Shown: positions 11,215 through 21,960, numbered from the stretch's first letter. The stretch: 60,590 nucleotides of DNA from Bondarzewia mesenterica (GCA_004802705.1 SGPL01000158.1:1-60590), one strand, 5' to 3'. Translations and numbers: made by a program. Notes: a model not told the origin generated them from the sequence alone.

Positions 11215-13016
11215 AAATGAAATGACGACAAGGAGCTACTGGCAATTGTCTGAGCTTTTGAAGCATAGACACACTTTCTGGAAGGCTCAGACCACGCAAT
11301 CGAAGTCTACTCTGACCACAAAAACCTGACATTCTACAAAGATGCCCACAAACTGAACTGCCAACAAGCTCGATGGGCACTCTTTCTGACCCATTTTAAC
11401 TTCAAAATTCACCATATCAAAGGGGCAAAATGCATACCAGATGGTCTGTCCTGACGGCTGGACTTCGGTGATGGAAAATCGGACAATGAAGAGTGTGTCC
11501 TCTTAGATCAGACGTTGTTTGTAAAAACACTCACATCAGAGGAGGACTCAGTCAAGACCTCCCTGAAAGATCAGATTAGGAAGTCAGAGGACATGGACGA
11601 TGAGATTGTCCTTGCCCTGGAACTTATAAAGTCTGCCGGACCCAGGACAATGTCAAAGAGAATGGAGGAATAGAATGCAGAAGATGGCCTAATTCTTTTC
11701 AGGGGATGTATTTATGTTCCGAAAGACCAGGACCTCTGTCGAGAAATCATTCAACAGCACCATGATCCACCTGCTACAGGCCATCCTAGAGAATGGAAGA
11801 CAGTGGAAAGGGTACAAAGGGATTTTTGGTAGCCAGGGATGATAGTATTCATTAAAGAATACTTCAAAGGATGCGCAACCTGCCAGGCATCAAAGAACCA
11901 GCCCAACAGGGTAGGAGTACCCATGATCCCCATACCAGTCAATGTCCACGCACTTTTGTTCCAAGTGGTCTCAAATGACTTCATCATGGACCTGCCAGTA
12001 TCGAAAGAGTTTGACTCGATATCAGTCTTTGTAGACCACAACATGTCAAAAGGAGTGGTATTCATCCCATGTCACAAAATCATCATGGCAATACAGATGG
12101 CAGCCCTCTATCAAGACCATGTATGGAAACATTATGGTTTGCTGAGCAAAATCATCTCAGATAGAGGGCTGCAATATGTCACAAAGGTCACAAGGGAGCT
12201 ATGCAAGAAACTAGGGATAAAACAAGCGATGTTCATGGCCTATCACCCTCAGACTGATGGGCAGACTGAGTGAACAAATCAGTCACTAGAACAATTCCTA
12301 TGAATCTTCTGCAATTTCTAAGGCAATGACTGGGCGAACTTATTGCCTTTTGCAGAGTTCACTCATAACTCCACCGTTCATTCATCTACCAAGAAAGCCT
12401 CATTTGACTTAATCATGGGATACATTCCACAGTCGTTACTGAGAATACTGGAAGACTCCACCCTCTCAGCAATCTCTCAAAAGCTGAAATGCTTAGGAGA
12501 TATCAGGAAGGATACGATCACTTCCCACCAGTTAGCAGTTCAGGTAATGGCATAGAAAGGGACAAAGAAGGGCAGGCAATATAAGAAAGGGGATAAAGTA
12601 TGGCTAGAAGCAAAAAACCTCACCACCACGCACCCCTCGGTGAAACTTGCACCTCGGAGATATGGTCTCTTCCAAGTTCTCAACACCTCATCTCCCGTGA
12701 ATGTCCGACTGAAGCTACCAAATGGATGGAACATCCACCTAGTGTTCCACACATCATTAATCATGCCATACATGGAAACAAATGCACATGGTCTGAACTT
12801 CAAAAGACTTGGCCCTCCCAACCTCATAAACAATGAAGAGGCATATGAGGTCAAATTGCTACTGGACTCCTGCATGTTCTACGAGAACCTTCAATACCTA
12901 GTCCGGTGGAAGGGTTACTCACTCGCAGATGATGAATGGATGTTCCGAGAAGACCTTAAAGAAGATATGGCAGATGCACATGACACCTTCAAAGAGTTTC
13001 ACAGAAGTCACCCCTA
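11215..13016 (+). pseudogene. Ty3/gypsy chromodomain retrotransposon, 3' half of pol (RNase H, integrase, chromodomain)
   Basis: The frame starts inside RNase H (NDDKELLAIV, then EVYSDHKNLTFYKDAHKLNC) and continues through the integrase zinc region (GCATCQASK near 11870), the DDE core (NDFIMDLPVS; ISDRGLQYVT; AYHPQTDGQTE), a GPY/F-like region and a C-terminal chromodomain (LQYLVRWKGYSLADDEWMF, about 12892-12948), ending at TAG 13014-13016. No gag, protease, RT or 5' LTR precedes it; the upstream neighbour is the 5S gene about 100 bp away. In-frame stops sit at about 11248, 11452, 11671, 11828, 12270, 12300, 12320 and 12553. Several are TGA where CGA is expected, e.g. directly after the DGQTE motif. 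It is a dead, 5'-truncated chromovirus copy. Confidence 0.92.
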
Positions 13017-13075
13017 GGCGATAAGCTCCACCTCAAACCTGTCCTTATCAACTAATCATCGAGGTCGATGAAGAC

Positions 13076-13088
13076 TATAAAGAGGGGG
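13076..13088 (+). other. Possible polypurine tract of the truncated gypsy copy
   Basis: A run of purines (aagaggggggc) lies about 60 bp after the pol stop, the usual place for the plus-strand primer of a Ty3/gypsy element. No clear TG-initial LTR follows, so the 3' LTR is missing or unrecognised. Confidence 0.35.
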
Positions 13089-13105
13089 GCAAATTTCCTC
13101 TTTCT

Positions 13106-13912
13106 CTTCAGTTTCCACAGTTCCATGATCAACTTTCTCCTACATCTCTCAATCCTTCAGCTAGTACTCGCAATATCAACCCTAGCTCTCCTAGTATGTC
13201 GTCCATCCTCAGTGCCCTTACCCCCACCTCTTTCCCCATTTCCTCCCCCACCCGCAGTCCACAGGCAACACCCTCGCCCATACAAAGCGTGACCTCAGAA
13301 GAATAACAATACCTCGATGAGGTGACCCTCGAAGAATTGAGAATGATGGGTAGTATAGAATGCATCCACCAACATGTCCCCTATATCCAAGAGCTCCACC
13401 TCCTTCACCACCTACACGCACCTATCCCACCTTACGACACTGTCCCCTGACTCGATCTATGCCACCCCCTCCTTTATTGATAGGTTTGACCTACTCATGA
13501 TCATCACAAAGACTGAGCTGATGCCAGAGGGAGTAGTCCACTACAGTCACCCCACCACAGCCCTCTCAGTGCACCCTCCACCTCTCCTCACAGACAACAC
13601 CATTGCAGCTAAAAAAGACTTCCACAATGCAATCATGTCGTTAAAATAGTATGCACGGATTGAAGGGGCCTTGCATCAGATAAGTGAGCCCAAATTAACA
13701 GTGGACATCCACTACTACCACGCACTAACCCTCGACATTGAGGAAGAATGCCACCTCATCACCCTACATGAACAATGCCGGTCTCATCTCACTGTCGACA
13801 GATGGGATGTCTCTGCACGACTCTAGGCTGCAGATGCAAATGCCAAGCTAGAACCCCTAGTTGCTGGTTCACCCCTCGCCCATATGGTCCCCCCCCCCCC
13901 ACCTTCTAGAAT
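13106..13912 (+). pseudogene. Unidentified proline/serine-rich ORF relic, perhaps a retrotransposon gag
   Basis: Not recognised. From about 13106 one frame runs through a Ser/Pro/Thr-rich stretch (MSSILSALTPTSFPISSPTR at about 13198) to EELRMMGSIECIHQHVPYIQ and stops at 13448; a TAA interrupts it at about 13306. In the next frame (from 13374) coding-like sequence continues through PSFIDRFDLLMIITKTELMP, then DIHYYHALTLDIEEECHLIT after an internal TAG at 13647, up to about 13910 where a run of C occurs. The mixture of a low-complexity N terminus and a helical, charged second half is gag-like, and it follows a gypsy pol, but no zinc knuckle is visible. It could equally be an unrelated captured gene. 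Confidence 0.4.
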
Positions 13913-14236
13913 AGGTGAGGCAAGCAGATGCAGCAGAAGCTGCGCTAATCAGGGGTGGTGGATCTCGAAGGTATGCCAGACCTCAAATAATGAAGGTGCC
14001 CAATGGCCGCATACAGATGGCAAAGAGAGGAGTGAGAAAGCCTCGTAGCACATTACTCTGCACTGAAGATGCACCACTCAGCAGACAGTTATTTGAATTA
14101 CTCTTTTATCGATGCACCATCAGTATTTCATCTTCATCTTCTTGAGAAAGACCTGAAGTCTGGACATCATCTGGTCAATCTTTTAACATCAGGTCAAATT
14201 TATGCTGATGACCAAAAAAAAGTCATTATTGGTTTC

Positions 14237-14540
14237 ACCTGTGCAGGTTGCTGCCCCTATACCTGCACAGGTCACTCACTCCTTGCTTGCGCAGGCCGCT
14301 CCCCTTGTGCTCGCACACATCACTCCTTTCATGCCAATGCAGGCCACTCCCTCTGTGCTCACACACGTCACTCCTCTCATGCCCATGCAAGTGGCTCCCT
14401 CGGTGTTTGTGCAAGCTGCTCTCCTCATGCCTATGTAAGCCATTCCCTCTATGCCCTTGCAAGCCATTCCCTCTATGCCCCTGCAAGCCATTCCCCTATG
14501 CCCATGCAAGCCATTTCCTCCTCTTGTGCTAACACAGGTT
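14237..14540. repeat. Minisatellite with a ~24-bp (8-codon) period
   Basis: Direct repeats of a unit like ccattccctctatgcccttg-caag run for about 300 bp, almost exact at 14445-14515 and more diverged to the left. In one plus frame the unit encodes an octapeptide of the form P-S/L-M-P-L/M-Q-A/V-x, e.g. AIPSMPLQAIPSMPLQAI. The period is a multiple of three throughout most of the array, which suggests it once lay in a coding exon. It directly follows the unidentified proline-rich relic. Confidence 0.85.
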
Positions 14541-15882
14541 GCTAATTGTATTAGAGACAAAATGGCACTCATCCAGTTTTTTGCTACTACTTCTTCTTCA
14601 TCAACCACTATAAATGACTACTTTAGCCTGATTATTCTCGTTAAGAAGTTCTTAGTATTGTATCAGGTGCATTTGCTTTCTACTGATTTCTTTTGATGCC
14701 AATATTAATCTGCTGAATGATAGTTACCTGAACTCAACTGAGTGTTTGCAATGAGGTTCATCAATGATTCCATTCACCTTGAAATTTGTGGACAGGATGA
14801 TGCTGCAAAACTGTAGTACAGCTTAGAAATAGTATTGGGTTTGATCTTGCAATATTATAATAAAAACTCAGATGCTCTAAAGGCTCATTTACTCAGGAAA
14901 AATAGCTCCATGTATATCAGCATTGTGAATGGTGAGGTTTAAATCTGATTCACAATTTGAGATGTACACTAATTTTTCTTTTAATGAAAAGAGAGATCAG
15001 GGTATAATGAGGCTGCTGTAATTTTGGTTCTTACCATGTCCTATGAACAAGACCTGCTGTACTTATTTCCCTCTGTCTTAGAGAAATCACATATCTTGTT
15101 CCTGCCATGTGAGCAGGGCTTTAGACAAGGTGTTCTTCCTTGTTATCGAGGCTGAAGTCATATATAACTTACATCGTTCAAGTTGATTGCACTGAATGTC
15201 AGCATTAAATTTTCAGTAAGACATGTCCAGCCACCCATTTTGACATCCTAGTGAACATCAAAGCAATAGTGATATAGGTCATTGATTTTGATAAAAATAG
15301 GTATATCAGCCTTTTTGACATGTTCTCATTCCCAACATTCTCAATTTTTCTCCTAACACAAATGTAGAGATCAACATCTATATTTTGGAGTGGTAGTTGC
15401 TCAAGTCAGTGGTGAAGGTCTTTCTGTTGCCAGCAAAATTTTTAGTAGCTATCTATAATCTGATAAGTCATATTATATAGTTTATTAACTCATAATCCAC
15501 TAACTTTAAGATAATCTCAGCCACTAATAGCAGCAGCTGAAGTTGCAACAGTGAGCATAGGGATGACAGCAAGCTCAGTGATTGGCTACAGCAGGTCTAC
15601 AACAGAGGAGAGGAAGCAATTGTGAGATGAAAGAAAGTGTGGTGGCAGCTGAGCTTGTTGAAGCTAAGTTGATGGACTATCTATAATGATAAAACTGGAG
15701 GAGAAGCTTGCTAGAAGGGCAGTATAAATACAAATTGTCACAATAGTATCTCATGATGCCACCGTGGTCAAATAGCAGAAGGTGTGTGCGCTCACAGCTT
15801 GGGTCGACCAGCGATCTTTACCCAATATTGCAGGACAAGGCCCCACAAATAGACATGGATATGGAACTTTCACTGGCTTAAG
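14541..15882. other. Gene-free repeat-region sequence
   Basis: No frame longer than about 60 codons that looks coding, no LTR ends, and no homology seen to the other elements here. Base composition is AT-biased. I see nothing to name in it. Confidence 0.4.
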
Positions 15883-16375
15883 CATGACTGATAAGCGTTC
15901 TAGGGAATGGCACAGCAGACGGAGGTTTTGGAGGTCGCCATGTCTTCTTGTCTGGTTGCAAAGGTTCTGCCATCTTTTTACAAGCTGTAGAAGTCAGCCC
16001 CAATCATTGACCTATTCTGACCCCTCAGATACAGGCACAGCCTCCTGTCATCAATGCTAAGGGAGAAGGCAAGGGGTCAGGGCCATCATCTTCAATGGTG
16101 GACAAGGTGCGCTCTAGAATGTTGATCAGCCTAGACATCAGCCTAGACATGGCTGATAAGCCTTCTAGGGAATGACATAGCAGACAGAGGTCTCAGAGGT
16201 CGCCATGTCTTCCTGTCTAGTTGTAAAGGTTCTGCCATCTTTTTGCAACCTGTCAAGGTCAGCCCCTGACTTATCCTGACCCTGCGGATGCAGGCGCAGT
16301 CTCCTGTCACTGACACTGAGGAGAAAGGTGAGGGCTTTAGTCTCATCACCTTTAATGGTTGACAAGGTGCACTTC
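15883..16375. repeat. Diverged tandem duplication, period about 265 bp
   Basis: Copy 1 (about 15883-16118) and copy 2 (about 16148-16375) share long blocks: gataagc-ttctagggaatg, gaggtcgccatgtcttc-tgtct, aaggttctgccatcttttt-c, and ggttgacaaggtgc-like ends. Differences are mostly C/T and G/A. Copy 1 is readable as TDKRSREWHSRRRFWRSPCL; copy 2 encodes the same with TGA for TGG. The unit precedes the Ulp1-like relic and may be part of its N-terminal region. Confidence 0.85.
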
Positions 16376-16629
16376 CGGTGTGTCTGTGGCCATGGATCTG
16401 ACTAATTAATTTTTCTGGGGAAAGGGAAAATAGAGAGAAGTCCCCGAGTCTACCACCTTCACTGAGCCCTCTTCAGAAAAGGTAAAGAGCTCAGAACAGT
16501 ACTAATGCCATGACTCTGAAGTGGGTTTAGACAGGCTTGGCCGAGGGGAGCACTAAGTCTAAATGACAGGTATGTCTATCTGCTCAATGAACGGCTAATT
16601 GTTGATTTGCCTTTCCTTTCAGTGCATTC

Positions 16630-17690
16630 TGCTATTCAGGTAAGGTACCAGGCGATGTGAAGATTCTGGCCAAGAATGTGAAAATTTTATCCATTGCCGG
16701 CTTCCTCAATGACACCCTCATCAAATTTGGATTGACGTGAGGGCTTTCTTTTCTTCCTTCTACACTGCTGTGCTGCATTTGTCATTGGCAGGTTTTGGCA
16801 CGATGATTTCAGGCACAAAATCAGAGCATAACCAAGAAGTTTATATCTTCAGCCCATTGTTTTACACTGCATTGTGAGTGGTCTGATATAGGGAATACGT
16901 GGTACTGACACATTTTATCAGACTAGAAGGGCACAAAGCAGTTCAATCTTTCACAAAGGATATAGATGTTTTTGACAAGATGTACCTCATTGTACCCATT
17001 TATGATAGGTATGGCTCCTTAAGTGGCAGATTGATTGCAATCAAAAACACTCATCAGGCCTAAATCCCACTGGTATCTTGTGATCATCACCAGTTTAAAA
17101 AAGTTTGCTACCTAGAACACATCTCAGTGCTGGCTACAGCACAGTGTATGGCATAGACTCAGTGGACTGCCTTGGTTGGATGGAGTGGTATTCTGAAGAC
17201 CCCTTAGAGAAGAATGGCTGGGGGGATTTCATGCTTCCGTGGCTATGACAGAACATCCTCTTATTTGAAACCTGACTAGAGCACTTAGGAGTACAATAAT
17301 GTTCATCCTTGACTCAATTAACTTAGATCGCAATCCCAAAGTGTGAGTTCCTCTAGGAGAGCCTCAGCCAGGTCAAGAGCTTAAATGGATCAGGACCAAA
17401 AGCAAAGTGCTCAGTCCACTGCCAGATGGCCCAGGGCAGAGGTTGACACAATTTCTGGACGAGGAGGCCCTGAGCAAAAGAGGCCGATATGCCTTGATTG
17501 AACCGTCTGTGAGACAGCTTAAGGTCTGTCCCCTGGCTTGCCATTGTAAATTCACAATGTGAGCTTTTTGGCGATAGGTCCCCAATCAACCCATCAGTTA
17601 TGGCTGTGGAATGTGCCTCCTGCACTTCACCTCCGTGTTCATGGGCAACCCTGATGGTTGTATGATCAGAGCCTGGGTGAGTGTGTCTGA
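16630..17690 (+). pseudogene. Decayed Ulp1-like SUMO-protease (peptidase C48) domain
   Basis: Frame-shifted pieces follow the order of a C48 catalytic domain. They are AKNVKILSIAGFLNDTLIKF (about 16672-16735), WHDDFRHKNQSITKKF (about 16798-16845), DVFDKMYLIVPIYD (about 16966-17008), HWYLVIIT with the putative catalytic His at 17068-17070, FILDSI with Asp at 17311-17313, and NQPISYGCGMCLLHFTSVFM with Gln at 17587-17589 and the nucleophile Cys at 17605-17607. All four expected active-site residues (His, Asp, Gln, Cys) are therefore still visible, though the usual Asp before Cys is Gly. Stops and shifts between blocks (TGA at about 16736) mean it is not translatable as a whole; some gaps could be introns. 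Ulp1-like domains are known as cargo of fungal DNA transposons as well as host desumoylases. The surroundings favour a mobile-element origin. Confidence 0.72.
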
Positions 17691-18231
17691 ATTTATGTAC
17701 ATATGGATGCTGAAAACAGACCATGTGTTGGCAGCAGGACAAAAAGTGCACTGAGAATGATTTAAGTGACCTCTGGGAAATGAGCAAAGCAGTGCACATC
17801 CACAAAAGGCTTCTGGAGGTGATAAATAACCTTGCTGAAGCAGAGACCTGAAAGCAAGATGGAGAACCTGCAGCAGTGGCATAATGCTAGTCATAAAGGT
17901 AAGGTGGGTCAGATGCATTGATCAGCCTATGCCTGTAACTACATCTGTTTGAATTCTGCTGCTGTGCCTGTAAATTTCTGTCTGATCCTTTACGCACTGG
18001 TCGCCTTTACTCATGGCTTCTTAAACCACCTATTGATGTCGCATCCTTTAAGGAATCAAGTGTCAGAGTCTTGTATAGCTATTTGCATGACAGCTCCACA
18101 GCCCTCAGAGTCATAATCATGCTCAAATTCTCTTGCTGAATAGCTGGGCAGAGGATAGTTTAGTACTAATTTGCAGATAAATGAAAGTTGTTTTTATAGT
18201 AACCTGNGTCCAACNATGTCTAACAATGTNT
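17691..18231. other. Gene-free spacer between the Ulp1-like relic and the tandem array
   Basis: No supported coding sequence on either strand. The Ulp1-like relic may extend a little into this stretch (MGNPDGCMIRAW is readable to about 17680), after which homology is lost. Confidence 0.35.
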
Positions 18232-18640
18232 GATGACCCAGCACAACAATGGTGCAAGCTGGGCCCAGCTNTCNAAGGCTGTGGGGCAAGGATTCACTAT
18301 AATTGTGGGGTGAGCTNGGCCCACNCATCTCAGACCATCNGCAAGCACCCACATCAAAGTGGGGTGAGCTGGGCCCACNNATCTCAGANCNTCNGCAAGG
18401 GCTCAGTATAAATTTGGGTTAAGCTGGGCCCAGCTGTCTCAGACTATTGGTGAGGACCCAGCATGAATTTGGGTTGAGCTGGGCTCAGCCATATGAGATC
18501 ATCACTGAGGGAGGACCCACTATAAAAGTGTGGAGTGACCTGGGCCCAATGGTCTGAGACCATCAGTGATGACTTCCCATAATATTAGGATGACCTAGGC
18601 CCAGCCATAGCTGATGATCAGTGGCCAGCCCTAGGCCCAG
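18232..18640. repeat. Tandem array with a ~55-bp unit
   Basis: About seven imperfect copies of a unit containing ggggtgagctgggcccac, followed by atctcagaccatc-gcaag and a caccca/gaccca box. The best copies are at 18285-18420; copies decay to the right (gacctgggcccaa, gacctaggcccagcc). Most N bases of this part of the window (18207-18395) fall inside the array, as expected from collapsed or ambiguous repeat assembly. Confidence 0.85.
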
Positions 18641-18849
18641 CAGTCTGCATCGGCCACTGCTTGCTGAGCATCTTACTGTTGGGCTGACCCATCACCATTG
18701 GTCAGCGGTGGCCTTGGGCCCATTGCTTTGGTCTGGACTCATCCCAAGCCCAATAGTATGGTATTGTCAGTGGTAGCTGGTTGAGCCCAGGTCCACTGAA
18801 CAGTCTTTGATGGTGAGAATGCACATTCAGCTAGTCCATCTTAGATGGT

Positions 18850-19615
18850 ACCAAGAGACTGAATAATGTGCGTTGAGATCAGATGCAGGTGAAGAATATG
18901 CAGGAGAAGCACTGCAGACTTATCTGAAGCAAAAGGAAATCATTCACGAAGTCCCTATGGCCAAGACCCCAACACGATGGGGTGTCCGAGCACATGAATC
19001 GAACCCTGGTCAAAAATGCAAGGGCCATGCTCACTGATGCTGATCTCCTGCAATCCTACTGGTTTGACACCATCAAATATGCTGCCTTATTGCACAATGT
19101 TAGTCCCACGTGATCTCTGAAGGGACATATCACACTGGAGGAAGCCTGCTCTAAAGCCCCTTGGTGCTCCTCCACCTCCAGATGCAGTGGGCATAAAGCT
19201 CGCTTTCAAGTGAACTGCTAGACAGTTCCCTGAACTATAGCTTTTGAACCACACCATTCATCCTGAATTTGCAACGCACCTGTGCAAGATAATAATATTC
19301 ATTATGAACACTCCTCTTATAATTGGAAGCCCAAACCCCCCACTCCAATCGTTCAACCTGCACAAGCCACACCTATTGATAAGGCGGACTTAGATGATGA
19401 AGATAACATTTTCATCAGCATATTTGAGATCATCAATGCAGCACGAACTGAAGTGAATAAAAATCCAACTACATTCGCTGCCACAATGGCTAGCAGAAAT
19501 GCAGCTGAATGGCTCACCATGTGCCAGGCCACATGGGTGCAAAGTCATACAGTGAAATCAGTTTTCAGGGTGACGTGGGGACCAAATGGTGATATCAAGA
19601 AGTTTAAGGCCTGAC
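18850..19615 (+). pseudogene. Ty1/copia fragment: integrase C-terminal half to start of RT
   Basis: The plus strand reads LRSDAGEEYAGEALQTYLKQ (the copia DNGGEY-type integrase segment, about 18868-18930), then GVSEHMNRTLVKNARAMLTD and QSYWFDTIKYAALLHNVSPT (about 18980-19110). A TGA where an Arg codon is expected follows. From 19282 an open frame ends with NKNPTTFAATMASRNAAEWL and NGDIKKFKA (stop at 19612), which matches the region linking integrase to RT. The remaining RT is absent. Sequence style differs from the copia element at 20.5 kb, so this is a second family or a diverged copy. Confidence 0.8.
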
Positions 19616-20311
19616 TCATGGCCAATCTGCTTGTTCCACTGTCTACATTTCCCCTGCTCTCTAAAGTCCTCCATTGTTAATACCTCTCTACTGTCTACAT
19701 GTCCCCATCAACACCAGCCCTCTTCTTCTCAAGTCATTGCAGTGTTTCAGTCCTTGATGGCCAAACACCATCAATACTTCATAAATAAATAAATATTAAG
19801 CCACTCACCTGTCAATGGTGACTATCTCAATCACCACATGCCTAATACCTTAAACAAAAAGCAAGAAGTAAAAATGGGAAAACACATCTCAATTTGGCTA
19901 AAAACAACATCATGGTGAAGAATAATTGTAAGCCACTCTTTCATTTGCATCCTCCAGCTGATGCATCTAACAGCTGAGGAATAACTGATGGTGGGAGAAA
20001 AAAAAAGACTGAAGAAGAGATGGGGTGCATGCAGGTTTTATAGGCTATAAACATATCATGCAAGACACATGAATGATGAGCAGATAAGCCATGCATGGAC
20101 CCATCATGCACAAAATAGCATCATGGTTGAGGCATCCCATATTGTGAGCTTGCGACAATGCCAGGTGTTGAGGTATGAAAGAAGTGAAATGGGGAAATAT
20201 TATATTATATACAGAAAGGGAATGTGCATTGCTGAATCTGATGCGCCAGGCACGTCTTGAAGGTGCAGATTATTCAAGTATAGCCATAGTAGAATGAAGA
20301 ATTGAATCGAA
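19616..20311. other. Spacer without supported genes
   Basis: Only short frames. The first ~180 bp are C/T-rich and could be an old element end. Nothing else was recognised. Confidence 0.3.
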
Positions 20312-20552
20312 ATGTCCAATGCTCAGAAGGGTGAAACACAAGACTTACTTTTACTGGTGCTGCATTTGCTGAACTCGGGTATTGAGATTATGTGGCTTAT
20401 CGAATGGGATGTGTATAATAGTAGGGTGGTTGATCTGCTCCAATCAGGTTACATGCCGGCAGTTGACCATATGCAGGTCATTCACGAGGCACTTCAGAAC
20501 AGGCCTAACATTAGATTTCAACTGGATTCTGCCTCCTTCTGCCAGGGGTATC
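20312..20552 (+). pseudogene. Unidentified open frame interrupted by the copia insertion
   Basis: An open frame beginning MSNAQKGETQDLLLLVLHLL continues as GIEIMWLIEWDVYNSRVVDL and NRPNIRFQLDSASFCQGY up to the target duplication gtatc (20548-20552), where the copia LTR begins. The composition is protein-like, without stops for 80 codons. I do not recognise the family, and the start may lie upstream. The sequence on the other side of the insertion (re-inverted 24680-24487) has stops, so the gene may already have been dead at insertion. Confidence 0.3.
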
Positions 20553-20928
20553 TGTTGAGCACAGCAAAAACAAATGACTAGCAATGCTAAGAGGGCAACA
20601 ATGAAGTGTATATGTGATACGTGATGAATAAGAGAGGGAGAACGCACCTGCAGTCCAAAGTGAACAACTGGGGGAACACAGCACACTTGGCTGCAGGGAT
20701 TTATGCTAGAACAAACAATAGGAAGTGAGACAACAAATCTGAGACATGAGAACAATAACACAATGGGTGGCACTGTGTGGCACAATACCTGAAGTGAAAC
20801 ATATGACCAAGTGGCACCAGAAACAAGGGAAAAATGGACAGGACATCTCCAGACATTCTGAACCATCTCAAATAATAGAAAGATGATGAATCAATGAATA
20901 AAATGCCACAACATCAATCAAATCAACA
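20553..20928 (-). repeat. 3' LTR of the copia element
   Basis: 376 bp, bounded by TGTTGA at 20553 and TCAACA ending at 20928. It aligns with 24312-24487 over its first ~140 bp, where the other copy carries a ~35-bp extra segment. Its right part matches 24681-24786 in reverse complement. It is flanked on the left by the target duplication gtatc. Confidence 0.92.
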
Positions 20929-20940
20929 CACCCCCCTGAT
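20929..20940 (-). other. Polypurine tract of the copia element
   Basis: On the minus strand ATCAGGGGGGTG abuts the TGTTGA end of the 3' LTR, the standard position of the plus-strand primer. Confidence 0.8.
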
Positions 20941-20999
20941 GTGATGTCTCTCCGAATCCAAAAATCACTTATCCTTCAATCCCATTAGTTTCCTGCAAA

Positions 21000-21960
21000 T
21001 ATCCACCTTCTCAGGAGGAACCGCCTTGGTGAGAGAACATCTGCAACCATCTCCTCTGTAGGAATATACAGTGGTTGAATGACACCAGCCTCCACCTGGT
21101 GTCAATAGCTCAGGGTGAGTTGAAAGGTCCATAAGTGAGCTTGTAGTCCAGTGTGCCCTGCAGATAGCGAAACAAGTGCTTGACAGCCTTCCAATGAGCG
21201 ATGCCAGGCCAGAAATTGAAGCGGCAGAGGGTGGAGACGGCATGAGCGATATCAGGACGAGTGGACATGGCGAGAAACAGCAGGGAACCGACACCTGAGA
21301 TGTATGGCACTGTCTTCATGTACTCCTTGTCTTCTTCATCAAACTTGGCAGACATATCAGAGCAGAGTCGCACTCCAGGCAGGATGGGAACCTTGACAGG
21401 ACTAGAATCGTCAAAACTGTAGTGCTGTAGCATGTCAATAATGTATTGGTATTGGCGTAGAGACAGACGATGATTGGGGCGATCCCTGATGATTTCTATG
21501 CCAAGGAGTGAAGTGCTGGGACCCAGATCGCGCAGACAGAAGGTGGAGGCGAGTTCTGCAACGATTTTGTCTAAGATCTCCACAGAGTTGGAGACAAATG
21601 TGCAATCATCAACAAAGACAGGCAGAATGATCTTGGCACAACCTGGATGCTTGCTTAAGACCATAAAGTCCCATCTTCAGCAGACGGACATGATCTGGTT
21701 CTCCTTACTCAAATCCTTCAGGCTGCTCCATGTAGATTTCGATGTCGAGTTCCTCATTGATAAATGTGTGCGAGATGTCGATAGAATGGAGATGGAAGTC
21801 TTCAATTGCAGAGAGAGCAAGAATAGCACGAATGGTGGTGAATTGGCAATGAGGGCAAAGGTTTCGAAATAATCAAACCCAGGACGCTGACTGAAGCCTT
21901 TAGCAACAAGGCGAGCCTTGTAGCTCTCCAGCGAGCCATCTGTATTTCATTTGACCTTGA
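21000..21960 (-). pseudogene. Copia reverse transcriptase and RNase H region
   Basis: Minus-strand pieces: [24 protein letters not shown] sequence (about 21930-21860, with shifts), [20 protein letters not shown] and [11 protein letters not shown] (about 21825-21715), then an open frame 21664-21110. That frame holds VFVDDCTFVSNSVEILDKIV (the YVDD-type catalytic pair, here FVDD) and STRPDIAHAVSTLCRFNFWP. RNase H beyond 21110 is only traceable in fragments down to about 20965. The order and motifs are those of Ty1/copia pol. Frame changes make it non-functional. Confidence 0.88.

Noticed and set aside
13129..13421. Gly-rich minus-strand frames near the gypsy 3' end
   Set aside because: Antisense of the Ser/Pro-rich plus-strand relic; Gly arises from complementing Pro codons.
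14237..14540. CRISPR-like appearance of regular repeats
   Set aside because: Repeats are contiguous without unique spacers, and the DNA is fungal.
14235..14608. His/Cys-rich frames over the minisatellite that look like metal-binding repeats
   Set aside because: They are alternative-frame readings of the 24-bp tandem unit; the phased P-x-M-P-x-Q reading is the simpler one.
17353..17918. Long minus-strand frames (up to 150 codons) over the Ulp1-like region
   Set aside because: They lie antisense to the C48 motifs on the plus strand and have no recognisable protein pattern.
18990..19020. B-box-like sequence (rev. comp. gggttcgattcat) suggesting a tRNA
   Set aside because: It is within the copia integrase coding motif HMNRTLV; no A box at tRNA distance.
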